64,000 nucleotides of DNA from Syngnathus acus (Eukaryota > Chordata > Actinopteri > Syngnathiformes > Syngnathidae). The position numbers and the translations under genes are program-made. How positions within the stretch are numbered: position 1 is the stretch's first letter; each line of letters starts with the position of its first letter. The stretch covers positions 9,232,104 to 9,296,103 of the forward strand of contig NC_051105.1 in NCBI RefSeq assembly GCF_901709675.1, read 5' to 3'. Positions 1 through 12,200 of the stretch are shown here, in pieces. The notes under the pieces were generated by a model. The model did no database searches, was not told the origin of the DNA, and saw only the letters and a list, made by a program, of their open reading frames with translations.

Positions 1-2943
1 ACGTGTAAAATAAACAAAATACCTTCAAAGTTTGAAATCACATGCTAATCCTGCTTTTTTTCACACTTGAGACAGGTCAAGACGACATATGGGGACGTGT
101 TTTGTTTCCCCCTTTGAAATGCAACAGTCGCAATTTCCTGTAATTTCGTTGTCCCTTTTTTCTCCTGCTAGTTCCGCCACGTCGTTTATTAAACAGTTAA
201 AGCGATTTTCATCTGATGGCTAATCATATAAAGTCCAGAGACGTTCCACTGGGTGTGACTCTGGTTTTATAAGATGACCCTGTTATTGCTGTGGTTTTTC
301 ATGTATTTGGCAATGTGCCTTACTTTACAGTGCGGGTTCTGCTGGAAAAGAGTAAATATTGTTTTATGGCTTTCTTTATAGCAGGAATAAAAACAGTTAT
401 TGTAAGCTTCAAATGCCCCTTTGGATTTTACATGCAGCAGCAAGAGTTGTGTTAAACGTTTTCAGCTTTTGAGCATTAAATCAATTCTCATTAGAATTTC
501 CTTGTTATATTTAATATTCATTTGTTCTTTTGTGTTGTTATTATTTGTATTTTATTCTATTAAAACAATATTACAAGGATCGTTTTGTAAATTGGTTAGA
601 ATTATGTTCGTAAAGTGGATTAATCATTCTACCTCACTCATCCAGTGACATTTGGTGTCACAAATACAGCTCAGTGTCACTCCAGTTATGAGAGGTGCAT
701 TGTTTGAAAACAGAAAATAATATCGCACATTGCACTGACGATGCAGTTTGATATAACACGACAATGAAAACCATTTTGCTGACCCATCTGCAGGCGTTGC
801 TGTCAACAATGATGATGACATATTGACAGTCTCTACAGGGACACACCCAGAAAACACGGATTTCTTTTTGGTGGGGAGGGGCCTCAACGTGACGCTTGCC
901 TGCAGGTCTCCAGGATGAAGCCATTTGGATGTCACCATTCGGGAGGCCTATCTGGCTCTGTCAGAAGTCCACAAGGGAGAGGAAACCCGAAAGGCTCCAA
1001 GTCTCCGTTGGCAAATGTATCCATCCTTTTGTCACAGCGGCTGGAATTTGTTGTTTTGTCAGAACTTATGATGGCACAAAAGAGCTTTAGCGCAGACAAT
1101 CCTCACCATCCCTCCCCTGAACCGCTGCTTTGTTAGCAAATCGTGTTTTGTTTTCAGCGAGTGCAAGTACAGGCGTCGAGGGAACGCCCACAGATGACTG
1201 GATAGGACCTCTATGAGGCAGTCATTGATTTCACCGCTATACCTGCTGTCTGTTTTCAAGGCCTGAAGGGTGAAAGTCTGGTATCCTCGAACGAACAGTC
1301 GGTTGGCTGGTTAACCATCCACGGCTCAATCCACGGGATGCTTTATAAATCAATATGACCTCCAGAGCGATCATTCTTCCTTTCGTCTTTGTCTACCCTT
1401 ACCAGCATCTTTGTTCCCTATGGGCTAACGCAGAAATGTAACACCCACAGAGCTGTGGAAAGCACTCATTAAGTGGGCGTCCTTCAAAAAAAAAAGGATA
1501 GCAGCAGATTAATATAATCATGTGTGCCTTCATGTCTGGTTTAGGGATAGCAGAGCTGGGAATATGTTTGCAACCTCCTGGCTTCAGTTGTCAAGACACT
1601 TTGCGTTGACCCATTAAATTAACTCCTAGAAAACCTGAGCAAGGAGTGAAACAATAAATGGATTTAATAAACGAATACAGGCATCTTGGGACTATAACTC
1701 CGGAATGTTTTCATTTTCTCCAACAGGGGCCTGCTACTAATTGGGTTACATGGGTTCAGCAAGGAAGTTGTCAAGCTTCAGGGGTTTTTATTTGTGCCTG
1801 GCCTACAAATGAGCGACCAAAGTGTGTGACCCTCAGGTTGATGCCCCCGTGAGGCCTTTTAAGGTACAGCTGTCTTATGAGCCGATCCAGAAACCTTCCC
1901 CTCCACAGCAAAATCAACACTCTGGGGGTATTGGGGTGACAGAAGGTAAGAGGCCACACAGACTGTGATTACGGGAGGATTTTAGAGCTCTCTTGGAAGG
2001 CTTAGACGGTGAGTGGATGAGGTTGTTGGAGAGAAGTAGGATCCTTCAACTAAAAGCTAATGATAGAGTATGGGTGATAATTAGACGATGGACGGTCATT
2101 TTGTGCAAGGACATCTGCAGCAAGCCTCACCATATGTGGAATGTCGTTTGAGTGTCAGACATTGTAATCCGAATTTAGATCGCCTGAATTAATGCACGAC
2201 GTGGAGTTGTGATGATGCTGAGTCAAAACAACTTTGGCCAGAGTTGCTGAAGTTTATCTGCTACTAATTAGTATATTAGGAAATTGTTTGCAAATGATCT
2301 TAAAAATGTATTGTGTCAGGGCTAATAATACACTTTGACACTGACTTTCCCCGGCAATTTCAAACAAAGTCGCTACAATTACGAGGCCACCCTGCCTATC
2401 CAGATGTTGGGCTCTAACCAGATGTGGCGCCCCTGCTGGGGTGTCCTAACAGCAATCTCTGCTGTCCTCTGTCTTCAGGGGAAAAGACCAGCCAAGGCGG
2501 AAAGGAGAAACACACCTAGCAGCTGATGATGACCTACAAATGGCCAAATGCTGTGTTGGTATGCGGGCAACTGTCAACATGAAAGTAATTACAATAAGCA
2601 TATGTCCTCTATGTGCTTGATGACTTTGCTGACTCACATTTTTTTATTTTATTTTGGGGTTAAAACTCGGATTGTCTTGTAACTTAGCGTAACCAGGATT
2701 TAATTTGCCTGACTGGTATAGGAAATAGCATGTGGATTCTGGGTTACATAATTTTGTGTTTTGCATGAATCTACTTCTGCAGTTATTTGAAAATCTAAAT
2801 CACCATGAAAATATTTAAGATTACCAAAGTGGCCTAATATGCTGTCACCCCACTTATTTGGAATCATAATGCGTGTAAGCATGCTGAGTGAAAGAAAGTC
2901 TGAATGCTATAAATACTTGAGAGTCTTAATATGCAATTATGGC

Positions 2944-2990
2944 TATATATATATATATATATATGTGTGTGTGCGCGTGTGTGTGTGCGT
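2944..2990. repeat. (TA)n/(TG)n dinucleotide microsatellite
   Basis: Alternating TA repeats run into alternating TG/CG repeats. This is a simple-sequence tract with no coding content. Confidence 0.9.
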
Positions 2991-5267
2991 CTAAAAGCAG
3001 CTCCAGTTATGGAGGTGTCCCGGGGAATTGAAATTAATGATTGTAATCAGAAGCAAGCAGCATGCCAGGAAAGGGCAATTAATACAAGCAAAGCAAGCTG
3101 AGCTGCTGCTTTTTGCACGGCTGCAGCTGAAGAGATGGAGAGGATTAAGATGCGGCCACAGACAAACTACACAGCCATTGCGCACATAACAGATGCCCGC
3201 AGAGGAGAGGTGCTGGGAGCCTGGCACCAATGAGCATCCGCTAACCGGCCACTCGGTCAGCCCGGCCCAATACAAGCTGACAAGCTCCTGGCAGCGTTCA
3301 GATAACACCATCTTCTCTGTTTAGTTCCTGAGCCAAAGGAAGGCCCTCACCCGGAGCCTCTGCAGTGAATACAAAAGGGATTCGATGCAAAGCTGCACAG
3401 TGGAGCTACTATGTGTGTGAGAGAGACAGGGCAACATCAAGAGAAAAAGGGGGAGAGAAGCAGCGGGGGAGGCCATTGTGAGCAGGCTCAGCTCAAGTAC
3501 ATCTCAATGTGAGGGACTTTTTTTCTTTCTCCCTTTTTTTGCTGTGTTTTTTAAGAGTGAACATTCCTTTTGATGCATTTATTTAAAGCTGTTCATTTTG
3601 GTGAAAATATGTCCTCCAATGTTGGGCAGGGCTGGGGTGGCCATCTGCAACTTTTGGCGCCGATGCGGGGCTACTTATTAATTTCCTCCATTTTACCCCA
3701 AGAGATCGATCAACAAGAATTGAGAAAATTAATGATTGTGAATGCATTAGAATAGAGGCAAGTGTGGTGAACGCAATAAAGACATTGCCCAAAGGTCACG
3801 TGAGGTCAAATAGTTAATGGCTCAAATCATTATCTCAATTATACTCAAAGTGTCCTTGATGATACATTATTAATAAAAATGTGTGCGCTACAAATTATGT
3901 TTTTTGTTCATGTCTGTGATTCTACATTTATTAACTAAAATGAATAATCCTATTAGTCGAATAAAACGTTGTGTGCATGTTATGATATAATGCCTCAGTG
4001 AAATCATCCTTATGGACCAAATAGAAAATAACATTCACGAGCCCCCTTTGTAAATCATATCATATAAAAGGAGTGTGGATTCAGACTTCAACACTAATGC
4101 CTGTTGGCCTCATGCCCACCTCCTCATAGACTTGCTTCTATGGACTTTTAGTGTGAACTAGGTCATAAAACTGTCGGCTTGGAGGGCAGCATATTGAGAG
4201 GGAAATTTGATTGAATTCTCCACCATATTTTGTTGGTTTGAGAAATACCCTCACCTATTGACTGTTACCATACCAATCATAAATCCAGACAGCAGAAAGC
4301 GTTGAAGCCGTCTGGGCCTGCTTTCATGGTACCGATAAATTAGAGTCTCTTCTCCAATTCAACTTTTTCAATTTGTTCTCTCCCGCCATGAGAGCAACAA
4401 CTCAGTTAAATGTGATTTGCTTTAACAAACCCATTACTTTAATGAAGGACAATGCAAAAACATGACAAATTTATTGTTTTCTCCGCGGCTGTGTCCGGAT
4501 AAAAATTGCTGGGTAAGATCAGCTCGTATTGCTTGCAGGACTCGATGAGTTTCCTCACATCATATGAAAAGGAACCCCCACATATTTTTTGCTTAGGCAG
4601 GGATCAAAGTGGATGCAATATTGCTTTTTCTTGCGCAGCTCGTCTGCCCTCTTCTGGATTCATCTGGTCATGTCGCAAAAATAAAAAAATCCATCCATCT
4701 CCTACAATTCATCCTGCACAGGGTCAAGGGTGAGCTGTAGCTTATGTCTGCTGACTTTGCCAGAGACGGGGTACAACCTCAGTTGGTTATCTGCAGTCAG
4801 TTTCAGGGCATCTTTAAAAAGGCAAAAAAGAATGTAAACACTGACTTCCACATCCATGGACAGTTGGAGTATTTAATTGATTAAAGATGCATGCATCAAA
4901 AACTCTAAATATTTCATACCTATGTATCTAGCATGCTTACTATTGATGAAAAAAAAAAAGAAACAGTAATAAATACTTATTCTGCCTATAACAGTGGGCA
5001 ATCTTTAACATGCTCAGTATCCAAGCAACACTTTGACACATCCAATATGGTCGGTCTATCTACGTACAGTTCAGTGCTCAACCATGATGGTTCTGAAACC
5101 TTGCTTTTTGCCCTTACAACAGCTGACCAATGGGTGGCAGTATAAGGAATGTTTTTAAATGGCAGAACATGGTTAGGTCAGATGTATACATTGTAAAAGA
5201 GTTTTTTTAGATTTAAGGAGGTTTATGATCCTCCCATCTAGTGATGCAGTCTGGAGTGATTATTTAT

Positions 5268-5370
5268 TATTGTATTGTATTGTATTGTATTGTATCGTAT
5301 CGTATCGTATCGTATCGTATTGTATCGTATCGTATTTATGTTTATTTATTTATTTATTTATTTATTTAGG
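5268..5370. repeat. Pentanucleotide array TATTG/TATCG followed by (TTTA)n
   Basis: About six TATTG units are followed by a block of TATCG units, one TATTG, two more TATCG, then TTTA tetranucleotides. The two pentanucleotide versions differ by a single C/T at a CpG. This is a microsatellite; the open frame across it is an artefact. Confidence 0.9.
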
Positions 5371-8300
5371 TCTACTGGTTTACTGCATTTTTTTAAATAA
5401 AAATAAATTCTCAAATCCCGTATTCAGTTATATATTGATACTGAATAATTAATGAGACATTGAGCATATTAATGAGTATCGACAATCATTTTCATGTTTG
5501 TCCTTTGCGGTAGACCCACATACTATTTGACCTAAAGTCTTTTCTATTGTATGTTAACCTAAACACGTCACACCCATGCAATAAGCACATTGGCAACACC
5601 AGATATGTAATATCATGAAAAAGCGCTTCAGACAAATCTGAATCAAGGGAACTGTAATGATGAATTTCCTCTTTGTGGCGACATCACTGCCCCTTTCGCT
5701 TTGGAAATGGTTGAAAGCCCAGATGTGAATAAGAGGGATGTGGTGTCCCACAGGCCAGTAAACAGCGCAGAAACACGGCCTTTTAGTTCCTGTGGTCAAA
5801 CTGTTGTGCAGCATTTAATGTTTAAAGAGAAGGGTGGAGCAGCAGAAAGAAAGAAAGCGGTTTATATTTAAGTGTATCTCTGAGGGACAAAAGGAAAAGT
5901 TGGTGTGATGTGTCGATATTAGGTGTAAACCTTCTTCGAGCAGGTACGGTTAAGAACTGATGGCAATTTGTGGCCACGGGTATCGCAAACCCAAAGACCC
6001 GACGGAGCGGCCATCGTCACAGCAGTCGCAGTAGTTACTATTCTTTCCTGCCACTAACCTCAAACCAGTTTCCACCACTTCCTGTCTGGACACATGGCAG
6101 ACAAATACACAGGCGTGTATACACACGCACGACAAAACTCTCAATACACAATTATGGAACTTTTAGTTGACTGTAATGGGTCCAAGACAGTCTTTTAGAA
6201 CTTTTGTGACCATCTTCTGGACAATGAGCATAAATAGGTGTGTGCGTGCAACAGAGAGAGACCTTTGAAAGTGTGCCATGGCACAGAGACTGCTGTTCAA
6301 ATGGGTTGTGGAGTTTGCACACACAGCCGCAGCAGTGACATGAACCCGAAGGCACTTTTAAATTTTAGGAATTGTAAGAAAAAATTAAACGAGATTAAGG
6401 AGCATGTCCTAAAATAATTGTGTCAAAAACAATCATGTTTTTGTTTGTTTTGAAATGTTGTTCTTGATTTCTGAATTCTGCACAGCAGAGGGCAGCAACA
6501 ATTCATTGTTCACAGCACAGCATGTCGCCCGTCATGCCTGCTACTTAGAAAATATTTTATTAATTACAAAATGCAGTTCCGGTGAGATTGTTTTGGTTCT
6601 TCAAGTGACCATTGTGTTTTTTTTATCTCCTTAAGGGAGTGATACTAAAAATGTTATGTTCATCAATTTCTTATTTCTTCATCCATACTGCTTCTTAAGG
6701 ACACAGATGTACCCTCTAAAAGGCATTTCAGTTATGTGGTGTCTTTGTGTAAACACTAGAGGGCACAACTTAAAAAGAGTACACAGCACAAGAGATGAAG
6801 TATTTACAGTATGGGCATAAGACAGACTGGTGGTATTGGTGTGTAGTATCGGAGCATTTTAATGAGTGTCATGATGCTACTGCTCAAATTAATTCGACAT
6901 CACCTTAGTCAACGCTACTAGAGCGAGATACCGGTGCTAAATCTGATAGTGAGAAGTTTTGAGATCGGTTTCTGTGAGAAGAAGCCTGTAAAGTTGCGAC
7001 TGTTTTGTTCTTATGTTCTTAACTTTTATTGGCAAAGGACAGAAGAAGGACTTTGGGGCAACGTACATATAAACATAGCATTATCTAAACAAGACTGTCG
7101 CCTTAAATTAATTCTATTTTTTTAAATCTAACTAATAATGCCATCAATTAGATATATTCATTGTTCCAATTATTTTGAAATCATCATGTTTGTATAAAAT
7201 CAATTCCCTCCCTCCTGTCCATCAGAGCGGTGTTGACAAATTAAGATGTGCAAGGCTGACTGAGTGCTCTGCCTGACAGATGTTGCTCGCCAGCGAGCAC
7301 TAACACACACGCACATAGACATGTGAGCATGCACACAGAGTGTGAGCAACGCAGTTTAACAAGCAGCACGGCAGTGATGTGGTCAGCTTTTGCTTTATGC
7401 GCATTCGTCGAGAAGCCACATGAAGACCTCTGGGTATTAAAGGACAAGCCTCACTTGGCGCGGAGGGAATCTGTCATGCGAGGAAAGTTCCTCTTCCTCA
7501 CCGTTGCAATATTTCTTGCACTACCAAGTTCACCTTCCTCTTTTGTTAGCTTTCTGCTGCCATCTGTGGTGTTAGCGGGTCATTTTGGACCCGTGTATTA
7601 AATCAGCCATAAAATACCCTAAAAACAATCTTTTATCATCCAATGTTTTTCTTAACTCTTGTTTAGCTGGTCGGGCTCCCTTATCCATGAAAAGATTGGT
7701 TTGAATATTTTTTTGTGGCCCCCTGGGCCTTTGTTTTAACAGCATACCCCTCATTTTCAATGTCTAAAAAGTGGTCAAATGAACCTTAACCAATTTTCTT
7801 TCTCCGCCCTCCGTCGGTGTTCCCTCATCCGTTTCGTTCATTCCGTGGCTTATTAGTCTCTTGTATAATACTCCGCATCTTAAAAATCTGAAACCACTGG
7901 AATGTTCCATGTAAGAGGTGGGCGGACTTGGGGGCAATCTAACCAATTAAGGAGGAGATTGGGGTAAGACGGACAGCTTCTAAATGGTGTAATAACAACC
8001 TACTAAAATGTAATTATAATGCCATAGCAATAGACACTTCTAATGACAGGATATATGCCGATGTCATTTCCTAATTATGGTTTTGGCGTAATGTCTGACT
8101 GTTAACATGGCGTGGAGATTATAGAGAGGTGTCTGAACGCAGAAATCCAACCACAAGATCTTGTAAAGCGTTAGGGCCCTTACGTGGATCGATCTGAGTT
8201 TAAGTTAAGAATGACCTAACCGAATCCGTGTAAACCGGAGTGAGTGATGTATCAAGGTTATTTAATATTCGCGAAGCTGTTTTCTATATACGTTTCAATT

Positions 8301-8809
8301 TTTTGTTTATTTGTGTATCTGAAGTGAGTCTGTCAGCCGAATCAGGCTCATCTTATTGTTTGCCCCCCGCCCTCCTCATGCTACTGCATACGTCCATCCA
8401 TCGCCATCCCTCCATTCATCATTCCATCTCTAACAAGAGGAGTGGATGGTGGCGTCCATTATTACAGAGCATCCCAGAATAGAGTTTCGTTTTATTACAA
8501 GTCCCTCTGGTCGCCGTGGCTACCCAAATTACAGGCCAGCCTTCTCACACATGAAAAAAAAAAAAGTTGCCCAGCCGAAAACCAGCCACCTCAATAAAGG
8601 ACGGATTAGAAAATCCTTTGCTTTTTTCCCCTCCTTTCCTTTTTGAAAGATTTTTCTGTACATTTTTCTCCCTCTGGAGTTTTGTTGGAGCACTGCGGTC
8701 TTCTCTCCAATGGTTTTACTCCCCGACCCTGCGGCGGGAAAATGCGCTCACTTGTGGGTTTCTGGGAAGGCAGTGGCAGATGAAACATCTGCTGGGAGCA
8801 AGATGTAAG

Positions 8810-8811
8810 TG

Positions 8812-8870
<59 letters not shown>

Positions 8871-8881
8871 CTGTGTGTGCG
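8810..8881. repeat. (GT)n microsatellite
   Basis: A near-pure GT repeat of about 70 bases. It creates artefactual Cys-Val and Thr-His open frames on the two strands. Confidence 0.95.
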
Positions 8882-9026
8882 TGATTGTATACGTACCAAA
8901 ACACACTCTTATGTTCTGCTTGACAGATGCGTTTTGGCGATAGCAAAACAGGGTGAGGAAAAAATATTTCACATTGCATTTAGTACGTCATTTCTGGAGG
9001 GTAAGCAAAAAAAAAAAAGAAAAAAA

Positions 9027-9235
9027 AACTGCATCACCTTGGGACTATATTACAACACAGCAAATCATCACAGATTAAAAGAAAAAAAAAGAAAAAGGAA
9101 ATACACCCATTTTTATCCATTTCTGGGGCGGCCATTTTTTACTTCTGTCGACTGAAAATGACATCACTGTTAGTCAGGAACTCATGTAATGACCAATCAC
9201 GGCTCATCTTGCAAATGTCGCATGACCAAACTCAA
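9027..9235. repeat. Dispersed fish repeat fragment (short interspersed or MITE-like)
   Basis: The segment reads through a GGGGCGGCCATTTT block, then TGTCGACTGAAAATGACATC, then a 'gaccaatcacggctca' stretch. From memory this arrangement recurs in many teleost genomes as an old dispersed repeat. It is interrupted by A-rich runs. I see no clear terminal repeats or target-site duplication, so the class is not assigned. Confidence 0.45.
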
Positions 9236-12200
9236 AAAAACAGAATTGGACTTTTGATGTATATTTCTCAAGAAAGTGTTTATTAAGTCTAAATTATACA
9301 ACTTCGGGGGAGTTTCACTTTGGGGAGTTTACTTTATTGTGGTGAAAGCTCATTTTATGCTTCATCCTGTTTTTAAAATCATCCACCAGTGTTTTCAATT
9401 TAGCCAGGGCATGGAACGATTACTTACGATGGAGACAATTGTGGAACATTACAAAAGATCACCTTTGGGCTTTAATAAATTATAAACAAGAAATTCAACA
9501 ATGAATCATGTCTTGTGCTTCTCATTTTAAGGTGTTGCGTTTTGCTTCACATAACGTTTACATAACTGAAATCTGCTAGTCCCAACCTTGTCTATGGTAA
9601 CATTGCATGATAAATTATAATCCCATCACAAAAACAGGATGTGGAAATAATATAGGAGATTATATACATCAGCAGGAAGTATTTTGACCTAAAATTCCTT
9701 GTTTGGGGAAAGGAGTAACGGTGATAAAACTAAAATGGTATATTTTAGGACTTTCACCAAAATTTAGCCTTTTAAAACCAAAATGAGAACTACAGCTCAG
9801 GATGCTTGCTCATTAAATGACACGAGGACTCTTTATCACGTGGCAGCCCACAAGAAGAAGGTCTGCGAGCCATCGTTTAGGAGGCCAGGATTTTACAGGA
9901 AGTGTGAATGTGGTGTGCGATGAAAGGATGGCATGAGGTGTGTGCGTGGAGGTCTGTTTGCGTGTGCGAATGTCTAAAGCGCACTCTATTATTTGGTCTC
10001 TGCGGTTGTAATGATGTCAGACTTTCACAAAGGAGTAAACAAGAACAGCACGCTAGTGACTGACATGAAAACATGTTGAGGAAATGTGTTTTGTGGATTC
10101 AAGGTAAAAACATTAACTAGATCAATTTGGGAGATATTCTTAACATACAGACGTTGACACGCCACAAATGTGTCATGAGGACTTCAGACATCCGCAAGCT
10201 GGAGCCGATCCCGGGCGCTGACTCAGTGTCAATCCTTGTAATGATGGTCAGTCGGAAGCACACCATCTTGGCGGTTGACACTAAATTATATTCTTTCAAG
10301 ATTTATGTCCTAGCGTGCAGAAATGAAATGACACCGGGTCTATACGTTATATCGATGTAAACACGTGATCAGAAACATCTAATTGTACAAATACTGAATA
10401 GTGTTATTTACGGGGAAGCTATTTCAAGCGATTGAATTAATGTATGCAGCAGATATGTACGGTCCAAGCAGCCTTACGTCAAACTGTGGAATGTTTTGAC
10501 TTGCCAAGTTCGTCCAACATTGGCTTTTTCATAACTTGAAGACTGGACATGTGATGGTGATGAAAACCAGGATTGGTTGATCTCAAAATGCATCATATAA
10601 ATGCTGAGAGATAAATGCCATGGCATTCATTGCTAATAATGATAGCGGTCATGAAAGATACAAATAAAATAGCTGTCGCAAGAGATTTGAAAGAAAATTC
10701 TAGAAAATCACATTCAAGGTAAAGACAACAAGCGCATCAAATAGCTTGATGATCCCATGATGGCAGCTGCACATATCCAGAATTTAATAATGTAGCCGAC
10801 CTCCCGGAATGTGATGAAGGAAAACTGATGATAAAAAGGGGCAGATAACACAAATAGTAACAAAAGAGCCCATTAAATGTGAACTCCAAGGTCAAGGTGT
10901 GTCAGGTTGCACCAAGCAGGACACACATTTTGAAAAGAAAACTACATGTTAGCATTATTTTTCTAATTGGTTTCACCTGAGGTGTGGCATGTCCGATTCC
11001 TGCATTCCCAATATCCTATTCATTATATCAAATCTCGGAAGACCGGTTTAGCCTTTGCTTCAGTTTGAATAACTATCAATCATTTACAGTAATTCCTGCC
11101 AGCCGGCTACTTAGTTTCTGCATTTCCGTCCACCTGCCTTCACTCAACGTCACAAAATCTCTCTTTTGCCCAAATATATAATTACAGTCTGCCTGTATGT
11201 AGCTAAATACGCCCCGGCGCACGTCTGGTCTCCCTGGTCATGTTTTTTCCTCCCACCGGTCGTGTTTGAAGCGTTTATAATTGGCAGAGGCATCGTGTCA
11301 GGATTAGAGGCTGCCGGTTTGAACACTCCGACACCCCCGGCTGCCGATCCCACCCCTTATTCAGACGACCGCAGCTTCAAACCCCAAACCCCTCTTAATG
11401 TTCCTCATATTGTGGGGGAATAAGTATGGCACAATGTTAGAATGTACTAAACACAAAATTCGATTCCTGCAGATGCACAGAGTTCACACATTATATTAGG
11501 TAGCCTAGTTTTTAAACCCGATTTAGGGTTAGGGTTCTCATTGAGTTTCAAACTTAAGTCAGGTTTTCAAACTAGAGTTAGGGTTTCAAAGTAGCGTTTT
11601 AAGCTAACATTTGGGTTTCCCCAATGTTTTTGTATGCAGTGATGATTCGAATCAAAACATGTTTTTGATGGAACCTACCCTCCCAATTGTTCTGGTTTTC
11701 TGACGCGTCCGCCTTTATGTGGGTTTATACAAATAAAGGTTGTTTGGGTAAATCAAAGCTTTTCAAGCTCAAACGTTGGACTTGATGGTTAGTGATGTCA
11801 TCGAACATGTTGACTTTGTCTGAGTCACCTCGTTTCTGGTTAGCGGAGCCCCTAATGCTCAGTGTGTCGCTCTTTCTCAGTGTTTCCGTTACGTTTGTAA
11901 CCTTCCCACTCCTCACGCTCACTCTTAGGTTGGCAATATCGACTAACAGGTTGAGTTCTCCTTCAAGATATACAACTCAGCACATTTAAAAAGACTCGCA
12001 TGTTCTTCCTGTGCTTATATGGGTTTGTACACTTCTTCCCACAATTCAAATATCCTGAAAATTACATTAACTGAAGACGACAAATCCCGAGGGCTGTGTT
12101 CAAACACCGACACACCACATAAATGGGTCTTTTTCTTTTAACCAATTGTGATTTAAATTCACGAGCGATGCCAGAATTGTTTTCATCCTTTGTTTCAGCA

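Larger units (their letters stand above)
1..8800. other. Gene-free region 5' of ihh, left part
   Basis: I see no recognisable coding exon, RNA gene or intact transposon here. The open frames are short, begin and end at random and lack protein-like composition. The region is AT-rich, with a TA/TG dinucleotide tract at 2944-2990 and a pentanucleotide array at 5268-5370. The stretch at about 2995-3340 has more mixed composition and could be a conserved non-coding element, but nothing in the sequence alone proves it. A large gene-poor flank is typical of hedgehog genes, whose enhancers lie far upstream. Confidence 0.6.

Noticed and set aside
8567-9155. Cys-Val-rich and His-Thr-rich frames on both strands
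   Set aside because: Translation of the (GT)n tract at 8810-8881 and neighbouring A-rich sequence.
11522-11600. Telomere-like TTAGGGTTAGGGTT
   Set aside because: Only two perfect units followed by loosely related 'agggtt' words; too short to be an interstitial telomere and likely part of an old degenerate repeat.
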